A DNA stretch of 64,000 bases from Lutraria lutraria (taxonomy: Eukaryota; Mollusca; Bivalvia; Venerida; Mactridae), in the NCBI GenBank assembly GCA_964023205.1, contig OZ026833.1, positions 5,110,138 through 5,174,137 on the forward strand, read 5' to 3'. The translations under genes and the position numbers were made by a program. Under the pieces are notes generated by a model, which worked only from the letters and a program-made list of their open reading frames with translations, ran no database searches and was not told the origin of the DNA. Positions 1 through 40,299 of this stretch are shown here, piece after piece. How positions within the stretch are numbered: position 1 is the first letter of the stretch; each line of letters opens with the position of its first letter.

Positions 1-297
1 TGCAGTCTTTCTATTTCTTTATATTTTGTATAACCCCCAAACTTCAGACCCATAACTTATAATAGAACCAACAAATGCATCAAATAATTGACAAAATATC
101 CGGGGCTTTAAATCAAACTCTTTACACTTAATAAATAAAACATTCAAGGCTTTCAATCCTTTCCCAACTAAATATTCTTGGTTCAGGTTAAAACTACCGG
201 TGTGATAAAATACTAGTACTACACCTAAATAATTAAAATCATTAACAACTTCTAACGACTGTCCATTATAAGTCCAAGAACGAAAAGTGTACTAAAT
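1..297 (-). pseudogene. LINE (non-LTR retrotransposon) reverse transcriptase remnant, runs off left edge
   Basis: Read on the minus strand, this stretch gives a near-continuous C-terminal reverse-transcriptase segment. It contains the blocks NDFNYLGVVL, LKALNVLFIKC and LFDAFVGSIISYGSEVWG, which are typical of the thumb/connection part of animal LINE polymerases. The frame shifts close to the left edge, where the family's YTK-KEIERL block is read one base over, and it loses similarity near position 297. It is therefore a 5'-truncated, inactive copy. What is seen is the RT-like translation. Assignment to a named LINE clade would need a database search. Confidence 0.75.
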
Positions 298-1770
298 TAC
301 GAACATGGCCTACACTAACTGCAGGGCTACATATACATGTACATGATTATATTTTGATGATATGGCATAAAAAAGATACCAGAATTCCATTTATTGACAA
401 GATAACATTTTTGTTCGTAAATAAAATGGGACAAAATACCATAATTGTTCAACTTAATGCGTTTTTGGCTGAATAATCACTTGATGTATTGATAAAGCGA
501 TTTATCATCAGGTCATGGGCTTGTAAAGTTTCAATATTTCGATAAATATGTCATATCAAATATCTTTAATCATTTCAAGGTTTGTTTCGCTCGATGTATG
601 TGCTTGAAAACTAAATCACCTTCTTATGAAAGGTTGTATAAGTTCAGAATTAAAGCGCTATTGAATTACTAAAGGTTGTATTTCATTTATAATTTTCCAT
701 GGAAGAGACAATTTAGTTTCGAAATGTCGTATGCTATATAATATAAAAAATATTAAGAAGAAAATGTGATGACTGCCATTGTTTTCGAATAAAAAGTTTT
801 TAAGACATTATAAACATGTACACCAATAACAAATTTCATTATGATCCATGCACAAATGACTAAGAAAATAAGTTTTTTTCGATTTCCCAAAACCTTCAAA
901 AATGATATGTACTTCTTTTTAGAATTACGGCGACGACGTGTAATATACATCTACTTTTATAGGTAATTTGACTGACGTATAGAGCTTACATGCCGAATGA
1001 CCTAAATCAAATGCCGGTATTTAGAATAAGTTGTATCATTTTAATTTTTAAACACTATTTTCACCAAAAACTATGTAAAAATGCGAAATCTTTCATAAAC
1101 AATTTCCCTTTAGTTAAATCAGTAACCTCTTTATGTTTCTATATACTGTTTCCTCCAACATTTTTCATGCGATTTTCATCAAACCTTCACATACTGATTG
1201 TGACAAGATGATTGCCTTCAATATCTTACACGAAGGACAAGCTTTTGGAATGCATTGATATTTGAAGGAGTTACTGCCCATTTCCTTTTTACAATTTTAT
1301 GTATCATCGCACTACTTCTAAGGAAGACTTTATTCCAATTTCACAAAACCTTCATAGACTGATTTTTTTGCTGCACATATTGTCAGCTTTTGCAAAATTC
1401 AACCTTTTTGACGAAGTCGTTGCCCTTTCCTCAGATTTACTATCCGATGGTTCTGTGTGCAACTCGTCTTACATTGTTGTGCGATTTTCATCAAACTATC
1501 GCACAATGATAAGTACCGAATGAAGCAATTCATGATTATAAGATTTTATAAGATTTTATAAAATTCAGCATTATCCCTTGAACACGTTCAACAGATGAGC
1601 TCTATGCGTCAAAATAGTGCACATTGACTTAAAGAGCTTACGGTAAGCTCTATACAGCGTAAGCCCTATACGGCGTGATCGTCAACGTACATCTAAGCTC
1701 TATACGGTGTAAGTTCTATACGACACAACATAGCTTCCTCATAAGTGAAAACTGTCTTGTATTGGTTCTG
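298..1770. other. Non-coding AT-rich stretch
   Basis: No supported gene. Between about 1130 and 1510 a loose motif (CGATTTTCATCAAAC followed by a T-rich run) recurs at intervals, as in decayed dispersed repeats. Short repeats of TAAGCTCTATACGG-type sequence occur at 1620-1725. Confidence 0.4.
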
Positions 1771-1779
1771 ATTCGAGCT

Positions 1780-1845
1780 CACGGCTAGTGATTGCTAATC
1801 CGAGACCATAAACACTTAACAACTGGGGTCCCCTATCCTTAACAC
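1780..1845 (-). repeat. tRNA-derived SINE head fragment
   Basis: Antisense tRNA-like head with B-box-like and A-box-like segments, ending in GGGGTCCCC on the plus strand. It matches the other GGGACCTCCGTG-type SINE heads in this window. It is only a fragment of about 65 bp. Confidence 0.45.
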
Positions 1846-3117
1846 AGATTTATTTTATACCCGTGCAGACGATGTGTTTACTATCAAACCTGTTAACAAT
1901 GGCCACCCTTAGAAAAGACTAAACGTGACCTTTATTGACGCGTGGCTTTTATACGTAGGTCGTTTTGTTCTAAATAATTAATTATCTTTTTAAATGAATG
2001 TCCTTAATTCACAGGGTGACCTTTATTCGGAAGTAGCTGCTAAAACACGTTTCACTGTGCCTCTTACAATGTCGACATAGGCACGTCCCAGTCGAGAATA
2101 GCAAATTGGCGATATCAAAATTTATTTTGTTTGTGTTCTTAGCAACTACTGTTTAAAACATGTGTTTGTATAACTATGTAGGTTCCAGACATTTTACAAA
2201 AGTGATCGTGCAGTGACAGTGTTCATGTCTAAATTACCGTGGCGAAAACACAAAAAAATGCTTTTTGGTAAAAAAAACTTGCTTCATTACTTCTAAGGCA
2301 TAATTACCAAATTTGGTATTACTTTGTTCCCATTAAACAGTTTCTGATAGAATGCTGATTGCAGGCTTTTATAAGAAAATACGCTCTTTCAATGGCATGT
2401 TAATTATCTCCTAATGCAGCTGCTGATGCGACTTTCTGCATAAAGGATGTTATATTGGCTGATGTAGTTCGCTAAATAAGGCTTTAAGAACAGCTTTATC
2501 TCTAAGAAGCGACTGGGATTAGATAAAGTTAAGAATACCAGAGCGTGGTGGTTAGTAACAACCTCTGTATTGATCTCAATCACAGCATGGCTTGCTTGTT
2601 ATATTTTCTTTATGTGTTTCTGTGTTCCTAGAAATGTCAGGCTGAAGAAAATGTCAAAGTTTAGTAATGTTATCAATTTATATAATGTATCTTGTATAAC
2701 CACTAACCTGCTTATTTTCCTGAATGGACTCGTCCGTCTTCCATTTTAAAACAGTCCATTATCAATTTAAGGGATATCGAAATGAAAGGTTACCCAATAG
2801 TAAAGCGCCTGGTCTGATTGCATTCATTAGTGTGTATGCTTGCCTGGCTCTATACTAGTGGCAAACGCTTTGCAATTTAGTTTTCAGCATTGTAAGGGCA
2901 TTAAGACGTGATTAAAACCTGAACAAACACTTATCATGTTGCGATATAGAATCATTGCAAGAGTAAGCTACATACATAGATATACATGTAACCTATATTT
3001 GCAATATGCTTTCTGAGAGAAATGTTCGGTTGAATGACGGCTTAGGGTATATGTGATTGTTTCAATGGATTTAACGCTGTTATTCGAAGACATTTCAGTT
3101 ACTAGTATATAATTATA
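1846..3117. other. Non-coding stretch, nothing recognised
   Basis: AT-rich sequence with no long reading frame that resembles a known protein and no strong internal repeat. Confidence 0.4.
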
Positions 3118-3345
3118 CGGCGATCGGCTCGCCTAAACAGTTCTCCTTGACTGCTTTCTAACAAGTATTAGTATTAACTTACCTTTTCACAAGGAGCCTG
3201 CAATCTCTCCACATATTGAGAAAAATCGACAATTGTGTCATATTTGCACAGAAGTGCATGGTCTGCCGCCACCTGGGTTTTGACCCTGGGTCATCGGGTT
3301 ACGAGTCTAGTACACAAGTCATTGAACCATGGCCACGGTCGAGGC
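3118..3345. repeat. Dispersed repeat plus antisense tRNA-like SINE head
   Basis: Positions 3118-3225 resemble 32315-32410 in the same orientation: a CGGC-G-TC start, then ACAGTT or TTTCC blocks, TTTCTAAC-AGT and AAGGAGCC. Positions 3258-3345 are an antisense tRNA-like head, with a degenerate B box (TTACGAGTCTAG, antisense) and the antisense A-box end CCATGGCCACGG. Both look like old SINE or MITE material. Confidence 0.4.
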
Positions 3346-3842
3346 CTTAAGATCTATAAATAATCACATATTGATTTCAATCCGCCTTTGAACGGGCAAA
3401 GTTGTAGCTGACAGCCATGGCTATTTGAAAGCGGTCATTAATACTAGATTATACATTTACTGTTTTATATGGGACGTTGGCACAATACACATTTTTCTGT
3501 AATTATTATGTATTCTCAGAAATTACTCTCAGAAAGCCCGTTACGTCGGGAAACGTATAATTTCGTCCAGACAAATTATTGACTGTGAAGAACCCTTTAT
3601 TGTTAAAGACTGACAATCTTTCTTATATTACATTAGTTTTGAGTATAAGGCTGATAGCAATATGACTTAATGTTTCATATTGTTCTGTGTGAAATGATCT
3701 CATATATGCTTAAGAGAAGTTTAGATTCTTAAGTTCTGTAGAATAACTCTGTCATGATATCATCTCGCAATAGAAATCACAGGCTAAGATTTTTGAGTTC
3801 CTTGTTAAATATAGTGTGCGTGTCCTGTTTAGACATTAATTT

Positions 3843-3963
3843 ACAGTTATTGACTTATGAGCCATTGAATAAGATGTGATATTCATCGGCAGAATGCCAT
3901 ATTGACCGATGCCTTGCTGATGAATATCACATCGTATTAAATGGCACACTATTCAATAACTGT
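3843..3963. mobile_element. Short hairpin MITE (~121 bp)
   Basis: The left arm begins ACAGTTATTGA and contains TGTGATATTCATC. The right arm contains GATGAATATCACA and ends TCAATAACTGT. The whole unit folds into one imperfect hairpin with a short loop around 3890-3910. It has no coding capacity, as expected of a non-autonomous DNA transposon remnant. Confidence 0.6.
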
Positions 3964-4644
3964 TTTATTATATGAAAACTTTTAATTGAAAACATTGAGT
4001 TCAACATACTTATTAGGACTGAATGCCTTGTTTGTTTGATATAGAGCAATGTATATCAACCACAGAGGAAGATGAAAATATCACACATAACGAGAATCTT
4101 AATATGCTTGATGAATATTAACCTGATTCTATTTTTAGAAGTTGGGAATTCCGAAATTTCCATTAAATATGATGTTACACAATTAAATACGATATTTATG
4201 TGGCACGATGAATCAGACTTTAACACAATCAATATGTGTTTGAATAAATCATACAACAAACGCAATTTAAATATCTTTATAATATCACGTTCGTTGAACT
4301 TGTTTTGCCAACATAGTTTTTTCATTGTTAGCGAGAAATAAGCATTTGTCAAACCAGACTAAACTTGTCACTGGGGACAGATTGACTTATGGTTTACTAC
4401 AATTTCTCATTCAACGTCAAGAGTATAATTAATTTATCATGAAATCTCAGTTGCTTAAATGATGGAATTTAAAAAAACGACGACAGACAATAGTCCTCCG
4501 AACTTTTAGTATCGATTGTTCTAATATAATAACCACGTTTTACCATTTGTAATAGTCTAAATGACTTAAGGGACACTGTGGACCCCTCCGTGTAAATGAA
4601 GGACGTAATTGTCTAAAACCGACCTACACACAGGAGATGATGTT

Positions 4645-5000
4645 TTGGTCGGTGGTCTAGTGGTAATGCGCTGGACAACTGAACGAAAGTTAGTGGGTTC
4701 GAATCTAGACTTCGCCTCCTAATTTTAAGGGATCCTTTTCAGTGTCCTATCCCAATTAACGAGCCAAGTACTGTATTAATAAAATCATAAGAAAATTGGG
4801 GGTAAAGCGTGTATCGTTGCTTTACACCGGGCATAATTAAGACACAGGAAAACCTTTCGAAATAAGGACAGAGATATAGATGTCCAGTTCTGTTGTGTCT
4901 TCCCTCCCATCTCTCTTGGACGGCCCTCAAATGACCACAGCTCTCGAATAGGCTGTTAAACAACATATAAATGGATGTTTTGTTAAATGGTAAAACTGAA
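4645..5000 (+). repeat. tRNA-derived SINE (~350 bp), second copy at 35605-35880
   Basis: The head at 4648-4722 carries an A box (TGGTCTAGTGGTAATGCG) and a B box (GGGTTCGAATC). The body, read on the minus strand, shares TACAGTACT-GGCTCG, a CCTGTGTCTT/CCTGGTTCTT-type block and a GAGAGATGGGAGGG-type block with 35605-35880 in the opposite genomic orientation. Reading frames across this area are by-products of the repeat. Confidence 0.6.
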
Positions 5001-6309
5001 GTTATGTATTGGTTTGTTGCTTTTTTTCGGGAAACGAAAACTGTATTCAACTGATGATTCGAAATTTGAAAAATAAAGTTCAATTTAGGCCAGCACTATT
5101 ATAACGAAATATCTGTCTTCTGTGAATGATCGTATAAACTTAATTTGATAGAGTTAACATGTTTAAATCTTTTTTAATCATTGCCTTTTTAATTTCGTTT
5201 GTTAAATATTGATCTAATTCTTATCAGAACGTGAAGCTCACCTTCAGTTGATGAATGTCGTTCTTAGATATTCATTCATTAATTCCTGTAAATTGATTCA
5301 CACAAAGCCATCTCTCTTAATTCTATTTAAACGTTTTCTATTTTCATTATGGCGTGGCAATTTGCTGTTTCCGAATCTCATTGTAACGGAAAGAAAATTA
5401 GAGAGAAGAAATTAGAAAGTCTTTTCAGAAACGCCGATTGGCAAATTGATGCTGACATGTTTACCGTGGCGATTTTAGATTACCTCGAAATTAGTAGCAT
5501 GTTTGGTTGGCTGAGTCGGTGTAATGTTTGTAAGAGATAACGCCGAGGAGGCAATGGTCGGAACACAAGCGTTGGTCCAATTTGACTTGACAGTATCTCT
5601 TCGAGCGTCATGCATTGATCAACCTCTACTAAAGTATAAAGTTTAGTCAGCTCCTGAAGCAAAATGCAAGACTAAACTATATCCTATCGAGTGTCAGTCA
5701 TCATCATCCCTTAGTGAGTGAAGTTCAGTTATCTGGGGCAGCAATGTGGGGTTAAGTAGGTTACCATGGTTTAGAAACACTCACAGATGTCTAGAAAATA
5801 CTTCATCAGAGGGCACTTGAATTCCATATTTTTAATCAAATACCGTTTAGAAAAAATTGTTCGATAGTTTTTGGAATGTCGAGGAGTAAGTAAGTGCTGG
5901 AAAGACCCACGAATATAGGTCTTGTCAAATGACAGCCGTTACTAAAATGCCAAAGAACAATTTTGTTAGAAGCACAGTGTCAGCTTCCATATTATATGTT
6001 TCGGAGTCTTTTTATTGGTAGATATTGATTCCGTTTTAAGCATGAGTTCTTATCTTAGGAGTTAATAGCCAGACATCCTTGGAAAATGTAACATATTCTG
6101 CATTTAAGTTTAACGTAATGTTTACTTACGAGACAAGAAGGATGCATCATGAATATGCAATGTTGTTAGACCCACTATAAGGTAAACAGAAAAGGACAAG
6201 CTTTACGGTCCATAGAAAAAAAAACGCGAAATGTTATACTATTTGTGTCGGTATAGCTGAAAACGATTTCACCAGACCCGAAAGCCACCAACTCAATACA
6301 TACCATACC
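5001..6309. other. Intergenic or first-intron sequence
   Basis: A 63-codon ATG frame at 5349-5540 matches nothing I recognise and has no splice or codon support. Positions 5880-5960 contain GTAAGTAAGTGCTGGAAAG, like the body of the SINE at 36893-37145. No gene is supported. Confidence 0.4.
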
Positions 6310-8990
6310 CACTCAACACACAGCAGCATAAAACTACGGTGACAATAGCAGCATACAAACTACGGGGACAATAGCAGCTAGCAGCATACAAACTACGGAG
6401 ACAATAGCAGCTAGCAGCATACAAACTACGGGGACAATAGCAGCATACAAACTACGGGGACAATAGCAGCTAGCAGCATACAAACTACGGAGACAATAGC
6501 AGCTAGCAGCATACAAACTACGGAGACAATAGCAGCTAGCAGCATACAAACTACGGGGACAATAGCAGCATACAAACTACGGGGACAATAGCAGCATACA
6601 AACTACGGGGACAATAGCAGCTAGCAGCATACAAACTACGGTGACAATAGCAGCATACAAACTACGGGGACAATAGCAGCTAGCAGCATACAAACTACGG
6701 AGACAATAGCAGCTAGCAGCATACAAACTACGGGGACAATAGCAGCATACAAACTACGGGGACAATAGCAGCATACAAAATACGGGGATATTAGCAGCTA
6801 GCAGCATACAAACTACGGGGACAATAGCAGCATACAAACTACGGGGACAATAGCAGCATACAAAATACGGGGATATTAGCAGCTAGCAGCATACAAACTA
6901 CGGGGACAATAGCAGCATACAAACTACGGGGACAATAGCAGCATACAAAATACGGGGATATTAGCAGCTAGCAGCATACAAACTACGGGGACAATAGCAG
7001 CATACAAACTACGGGGGCAATAGCAGCTAGCAGCATACAAACTACGATGACAACAGCAGCTTGCTTACAAACTACGGTGACAATAGTAGCATACAAACTA
7101 CGGTGACAATAGTAGCATACAAACTACGGGGATAACAGCAGCATACAAACTACGGGAATAACAACAGCATACAAACTACGGGGACAACAGCAGCATACAA
7201 ACTACGGGGATAACAGCAGCATACAAACTACGGGAAAAACAGCAGCATACAAACTACGGGGACAATAGCAGCATACAAACTACGGGAATAACAACAGCAT
7301 ACAAACTACGGGGACAATAGCAGCATACAAACTACGGGGACAATAGCAGCATACAAAATACGGGGATATTAGCAGCTAGCAGCATACAAACTACGGGGAC
7401 AATAGCAGCATACAAACTACGGGGGCAATAGCAGCTAGCAGCATACAAACTACGATGACAACAGCAGCTTGCTTACAAACTACGGTGACAATAGTAGCAT
7501 ACAAACTACGGTGACAATAGTAGCATACAAACTACGGGGATAACAGCAGCATACAAACTACGGGAATAACAACAGCATACAAACTACGGGGACAACAGCA
7601 GCATACAAACTACGGGGATAACAGCAGCATACAAACTACGGGAAAAACAGCAGCATACAAACTACGGGGACAATAGTAGCATACAAACTACGGGAATAAC
7701 AACAGCATACAAACTACGGGGACAATAGTAGCATACAAACTACGGTGGCAATAGTAGCATACAAACTACGGGGATAACAGCAGCATACAAACTACGGGAA
7801 TAACAGCAGCATACAAACTACGGTGGCAATAGTAGCATACAAACTACGAGGATAACAGCAGCATACAAACTACGGGAATAACAGTAGCATACAAACTACG
7901 GGGACAATAGTAACATATAAACTACAGGGACAATAGTAGCATACAAACTACGGTGGCAATAGTAGCATACAAACTACGGGGATAACAGTAGCATACAAAC
8001 TACGGGAATAACAGTAGCATACAAACTACGGGGACAATAGTAACATACAAACTACGGGGACAATAGTAGCATACAAACTACGGTGGCAATAGTAGCATAC
8101 AAACTACGGGGATAACAGCAGCATACAAACTACGGGAATAACAGCAGCATACCAACTACGGTGGTAATAGTAGCATACAAACTACGGGGATAACAGCAGC
8201 ATACAAACTACGGGAATAACAGCAGCATACAAAACTACGGGGACAATAGTAACATATAAACTACAGGGACAATAGTAGCATACAAACTACGGGGACAATA
8301 GCAACATATAAACTACGGGAATAACAGCAGCATACAAACTACGGGGACAATAGTAGCATATAAACTACGGGGACAATAGTAGCATACAAACTACGGGGAC
8401 AATAGTAGCATACAAACTACGGGGACAATAGTAGCATACAAACTACGGGGATAACAGCAGCATACAAACTACGGGAATAACAGCAGCATACAAACTACGG
8501 GGATAACAGCAGCATACAAACTACGGGGACAATAGTAGCATATAAACTACGGGGACAATAGTAGCATACAAACTACGGGGACAATAGTAGCATATAAACT
8601 ACGGGGACAATAGTAGCATATAAACTACAGGGACAATAGTAGCATACAAACTACGGGGACAATAGTAGCATACAAACTACGGGGATAACAGCAGCATACA
8701 AACTACGGGAATAACAGCAGCATACAAACTACGGGGATAACAGCAGCATACAAACTACGGGGACAATAGTAGCATATAAACTACGGGGACAATAGTAGCA
8801 TACAAACTACGGGGACAATAGTAGCATATAAACTACGGGGACAATAGTAGCATATAAACTACAGGGACAATAGTAGCATGCAAACTACGGGGACAATAGT
8901 AGCATACAAACTACGGGAAAAATAGCAGCACACAAACTACGGGGACAATAGCAGCACACAAACTACGGGACAACAGCAGAATACAAACAA
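6310..8990. repeat. 26-bp minisatellite array, ~2.7 kb, with higher-order repeats
   Basis: About 100 copies of a unit of consensus AGCAGCATACAAACTACGGGG plus ACAAT, period 26 bp. A 33-bp variant gains AGCTAGC, and GGAATAAC, GGGATAAC and AGTAGC variants occur. The first third is rich in the AGCTAGC variant and the last third in AGTAGCATATAAAC units. Higher-order structure is visible: the rare TTGCTTACAA unit at 7061 recurs at 7469 (offset 408), and the TAAACTACAG unit at 8621 recurs at 8855 (offset 234, nine units). Minus-strand reading frames here are only the repeat translated. Confidence 0.95.
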
Positions 8991-9604
8991 CGGGGACTAA
9001 CAAAATCAGCCCGAGGGATATCGATTTTGAAACAATCTGCAGAATAGCTGAAATGAAGGGGTACATTTTTTGTATTACGTTAAATATTTACAAATGAATT
9101 TCTCTTATGTTATAGCTAGGGAATGGGGTGTTGCAACTCACGTTTGAAAAAATCGTTATCGGTGCCTGGAGGTCTTAATAAATAACATTTTAATGGAGGA
9201 AAACATTAACCTAGCTCAACCGAGAAATGGAAAAATCAATGTTGTAGAAACATTACCTTAGTCTGGTTACATTGGACTTAATTGTGAACGATAAACTTAA
9301 CTTATGAAGGCATAACAAAATAAACGTTGCCTAGCATAAAATGTATAACTAAGTTGTTGTTAAGCAATGCGAATTATAACTTAATTAGTTATTTATTATC
9401 AAAGTTTCGAACAAATTATTTTACTCCAGTACATTGACACTGTATACCTCTCAGACAATTGACATTCTGATTATTAGTATATCATCATATACTGCTTTAA
9501 ATAAAAAAAAATGCCATACCACCATACATGTAAGTATGGTTTGCTCTGAAAATGTTGAATGGTAAAAGTATAAGGTTATCTTACGATCAACTATAACGGT
9601 GGTG
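8991..9604. other. Non-coding stretch
   Basis: AT-rich sequence with no recognisable gene, tRNA head or inverted repeat. Confidence 0.4.
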
Positions 9605-9955
9605 GGAGGGACCAGGTGCGCACCTGGCTAAAACCACCGACCTGTAGTTAGATACTGCGGAATCATTAATTTTCGTTGGGGTTTAATTTCGTGGATTTCG
9701 TGTGTCGGCTAATCCACGAAATCAAATCCCTACAAATTGAAATGCAGAGTTCAGGCATTTCTTTTCAAAAATCAAAATCCATGAATCTATGTCCCCACGA
9801 AATAGCCATTCTAGTAAAACCCACGAAAATTGAGCCCAACGTAAATAAATGAAAATACAGTAGCTGGTAATTTTGGGATTCGAACTAGCAGCAGATTGGG
9901 GGGCTTATAATGACTAAATATTGACCATAACTACTCGACCACGGAGGTCCCTGCC
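9605..9955 (-). repeat. tRNA-derived SINE split by a MITE
   Basis: The head at 9863-9953 reads antisense, with B box GGGATTCGAACTAG and the CCACGGAGGTCCC end. The SINE body is at 9605-9652 (CACCTGGCTAAAACCACCGACC). The two halves are separated by an inverted-repeat element at 9653-9862, so the SINE is older than the insertion. Confidence 0.65.
9653..9862. mobile_element. MITE inserted in a SINE
   Basis: The left end, ACTGCGGAATCATTAATTTT, and the reverse complement of the right end, ACTGTATTTTCATTTATTTA, form imperfect ~33-bp terminal inverted repeats. Both lead into CGTTGGG. The interior repeats TTTCGTGGATTTCGTG and CCCACGAAA blocks, a pattern common in bivalve genomes. It encodes nothing. 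Confidence 0.65.
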
Positions 9956-10079
9956 AAGATCTGATTCGGGTCTTGTACCTTGATATGAATTGGTATATTT
10001 AAGCTGTTTTTAAGAATCAATGCTTACCCGGTCATTGTATGTTGAAATGTGTTGTTCTAATGTTTTCCCAGCCTAATGC

Positions 10080-10290
10080 CCAACATTATTATATCAACAC
10101 GGAGCGGACAGAATTTGGAAACATTTTACATTTCTATAGGATCCCATGATAAAAATGATTTACCATGAGATTTCTTTTAAAATATGACATTCCATATAGA
10201 TTTTTCCCTATAGATTTGCATTGAAGCCATGGAGAGTATGTCATTTTCAAAAATTAAAGAAAAAAGAACATCCATTTTAATGAAAACTCA
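10080..10290 (+). repeat. Dispersed repeat, second copy at 40300-40500
   Basis: Shares GGAGCGGACAGA-TTTGGAAA, AAAATGATTTACC-TGA and TGACATTC with 40300-40500 in the same orientation over about 200 bp. It is of unknown type, with no terminal inverted repeat seen. Confidence 0.55.
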
Positions 10291-11047
10291 TGGTAAAAAT
10301 ATCCTATTGCGCATTAGCATATAAAATATAGTTCAGCATGCTGTATCAAGGGCAACAACTCTAAAAATTGTGTCATAAAATAAATCGAAGTATCAAAGGT
10401 AACTTAAGAAGAATATATGATACTAGTAATCGAACCTATGACAGAAAAGTAGAGTATTAGTCTTAGAGTACATTAAACAGCATACCTAAATAAAAATCTG
10501 CAACATTGTTATCTTAATGATGACAATGAATGAAACAAAACGCAATAAATGTTGACATGTTTGTCAGGATTTACTCTTGTTCTTTGATCTTTTTTGCTAA
10601 TTGGTACCCAAGAGTTTCCCCAACATTTAATTAATATTGATCATACATTGCTAGTTCCAATGACATAAAAAATATTGACATAAAGGAAATTGGCTTGCAA
10701 CTTTACATAATTGATAATGTCGACTTTAGTTTGCATGTTACCACGAAACGTTTGTTCGGTACTATAAACAAGGTGGCAAGAATTTTTGTGTTGCTTCTGG
10801 GTCCAGAAATGATCGATTTCCTGAGAAGGAAACTCAATTACAATTGAAAGTCTGTTAATTTCCATTTTCCTGCTGGGAAAATCCTTGTTTCTCGGCAAAC
10901 AATTTAAGTGCATTTTTATACAGAGCAAATGGAGAAGATTAAAATAGAGTGATGATATTGCATGTGTTTATGTGCTTCAAGTGTTCTATATTGTTTATGT
11001 ATTTATGTGCTGTAATGCACTCATGAATTTGTTTGTTCTCGTCAGCA
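10291..11047. other. Non-coding stretch, nothing recognised
   Basis: Short frames here (for example on the minus strand at 10641-10928) have no recognisable similarity. Confidence 0.35.
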
Positions 11048-11242
11048 GACATGTTAGGCGGTGTTTTCTTCTGTGATCAGGGTTCGAATCAGACCGCAGC
11101 AGGTTACACTCTTTTGTGAAAATTTGTCAAAAAATCCGATTGTCTACAATACGTTGAGACGTTGTCCGCTATCCTACATAATTGAAATATTGTTGAAAAC
11201 CGGCGTTAATCCCATTGAAACAAACAAACAAACAAACAAACA
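11048..11242 (+). repeat. tRNA-derived SINE with AAAC tail, just before a receptor exon
   Basis: B box at about 11084-11095 (GGGTTCGAATCAG), then a body with GACGTTGTCCGC. The tail GTTGAAAACCGGCGTTAATC leads into an AAAC tandem run at 11218-11242. The tail ends 32 bp before the splice acceptor of the first receptor exon. It is the same family as the copies at 36893, 42955 and 43498. Confidence 0.7.
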
Positions 11243-11274
11243 GAAAATGAACGCTTTCTTCTTATCTTTTTCAG

Positions 11275-38878
<27,604 letters not shown>

Positions 38879-39239
38879 TATTTGATGGCAAATAGTGGAT
38901 TCTGACATCAATTCTCTACGAATTTCAAAGTGTTTAGCTTCGAGACTGATGTACACGTCTAAGACTGTTCGTCGTTTTACTGAAGTCTTTGAACATTCAC
39001 GTCTTAGTTGGTGCTTATGTATACATTTCAAGACCAATCTTATACGATTGACACTAGGCGCGCGAGTCTTATTATTAGACAATGCCCCTATTTGATTGGC
39101 TAAATTTTAGTGTCGCAGAAGTTTATACCATATAATTATGGTTTTGAAACATTGACATGTAAAACCAGTAAAAGTGATTGGTGAAATGACGTCTTTACTG
39201 AAAGAGGCAATCGATTTGTGTAAATAGTCAATCATTGAC

Positions 39240-39321
39240 AATAAAATATTAGGTGTTTGTTGTTTGTGTATACTAACAATTACTGTAATTGTGGTAAGTG
39301 GCAATATGTTGTGTCAATAAA
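39240..39321 (+). promoter_or_regulatory. Polyadenylation signals of the receptor 3' UTR
   Basis: AATAAA occurs at 39240-39245 and again at 39316-39321, about 360-440 bp after the stop codon. Either could end the message. Confidence 0.45.
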
Positions 39322-39549
39322 TGTATAAGTTTAGTGCGTGGTTGTTCCGTGTAGTCAAACCTTCTATTGCAGGGTCCCTAATAATCTCCCTTTGAAGGTT
39401 TTTATGTCATTTGATCCATGTATCATTTTTAATTCAAAGCATGTTTAGAAACTGATTTTCCAAAGCTGCGATGAGACGGAATATGAAAATGTGTATCTTT
39501 AATGTTGCTTACAAGGCACTTCTGTATGGTTATTAAGCTTTCAGTTCAT

Positions 39550-40110
39550 ATTGAGTAAAAATACTGTTTTGCGATATGTGATTGAGACTATCGTGTGTTG
39601 GAAAGGGACTATATTCATTATGTTTGTGTCAGAATACTCAGTTACAGTTTTATACTGAGTTAAAATATGTTGTATATTGTTTTGTGATCTGCGATTTATA
39701 CTATCGATTGTTGGAAAAGTGTTGTATAAGAATATATTTGTCTGTATTGGTGTTTGACTACTCAAGTTTAAGCTTAATATTTTGAGTTAGATTTTAAAAG
39801 ATTATCTGTGTTTGAAACAATCGATTGTAGGAAAATGTTGTATGAATATATTTATTATGCTCGTGCATGAATACTCAGTTTAAATATTATGCTGAGTTAC
39901 AATGTATTGTTTTTTTATGATCTGCGATTTAGACTACCAGTGTGAACGGAAATGTTATATATGAACAATTGCATTATGTTGGTGCATTAATACGTAGTTT
40001 TAAGCTTACATTGAGTTTATTAAGATAACTTGTTTTATAATCTGTGATTGAGACCATCCTGTGTTGGTAATGTTGTATTATGAATATATTCGTGTATGTA
40101 GTAGAAATTG
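39550..40110 (+). repeat. ~117-bp tandem repeat, 4-5 diverged copies
   Basis: The block GATTGAGACTATCGTGTGTTGG (20-22 bp, variable) recurs at about 39580, 39691, 39810, 39926 and 40047. Each copy is followed by a GTTGTAT-AGAATATATT-type block and an ATACTCAGTTT-type block. It lies just past the receptor polyadenylation signals. Confidence 0.75.
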
Positions 40111-40299
40111 TCATTAATTATTCAGTCGTACATATTTATGTTATTTAGTTTTTACATGATTCAACTGTAATGCTGTCTTGATCTTCATATTGTATATACT
40201 ATTACAACGTGCTGTATTGTTTGTGCCTGTTTTAACAAGTCTTAGACCGAATTCCTTACATGTTTAAGGTATTAAGATACTAAGCACAAGGCATTTTTT

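Noticed and set aside
4072..4341. Frame starting with a signal-peptide-like segment, considered as the missing first receptor exon
   Set aside because: No donor site in the needed phase follows the hydrophobic segment, and the next residues do not match the family.
4648..4722. Functional tRNA gene
   Set aside because: It is the head of a SINE whose body recurs at 35605-35880; the cloverleaf is not complete.
4739..5083. 114-codon minus-strand frame with partial likeness to a frame at 35612-35908
   Set aside because: The likeness is explained by two copies of the same tRNA-derived SINE, not by a protein family.
5349..5540. 63-codon ATG frame
   Set aside because: No similarity recognised and no splice or promoter context; not enough to call a gene.
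6310..8990. CRISPR-like regular repeats
   Set aside because: There are no unique spacers. The whole 26-bp unit repeats head to tail in a eukaryotic setting, so it is a minisatellite.
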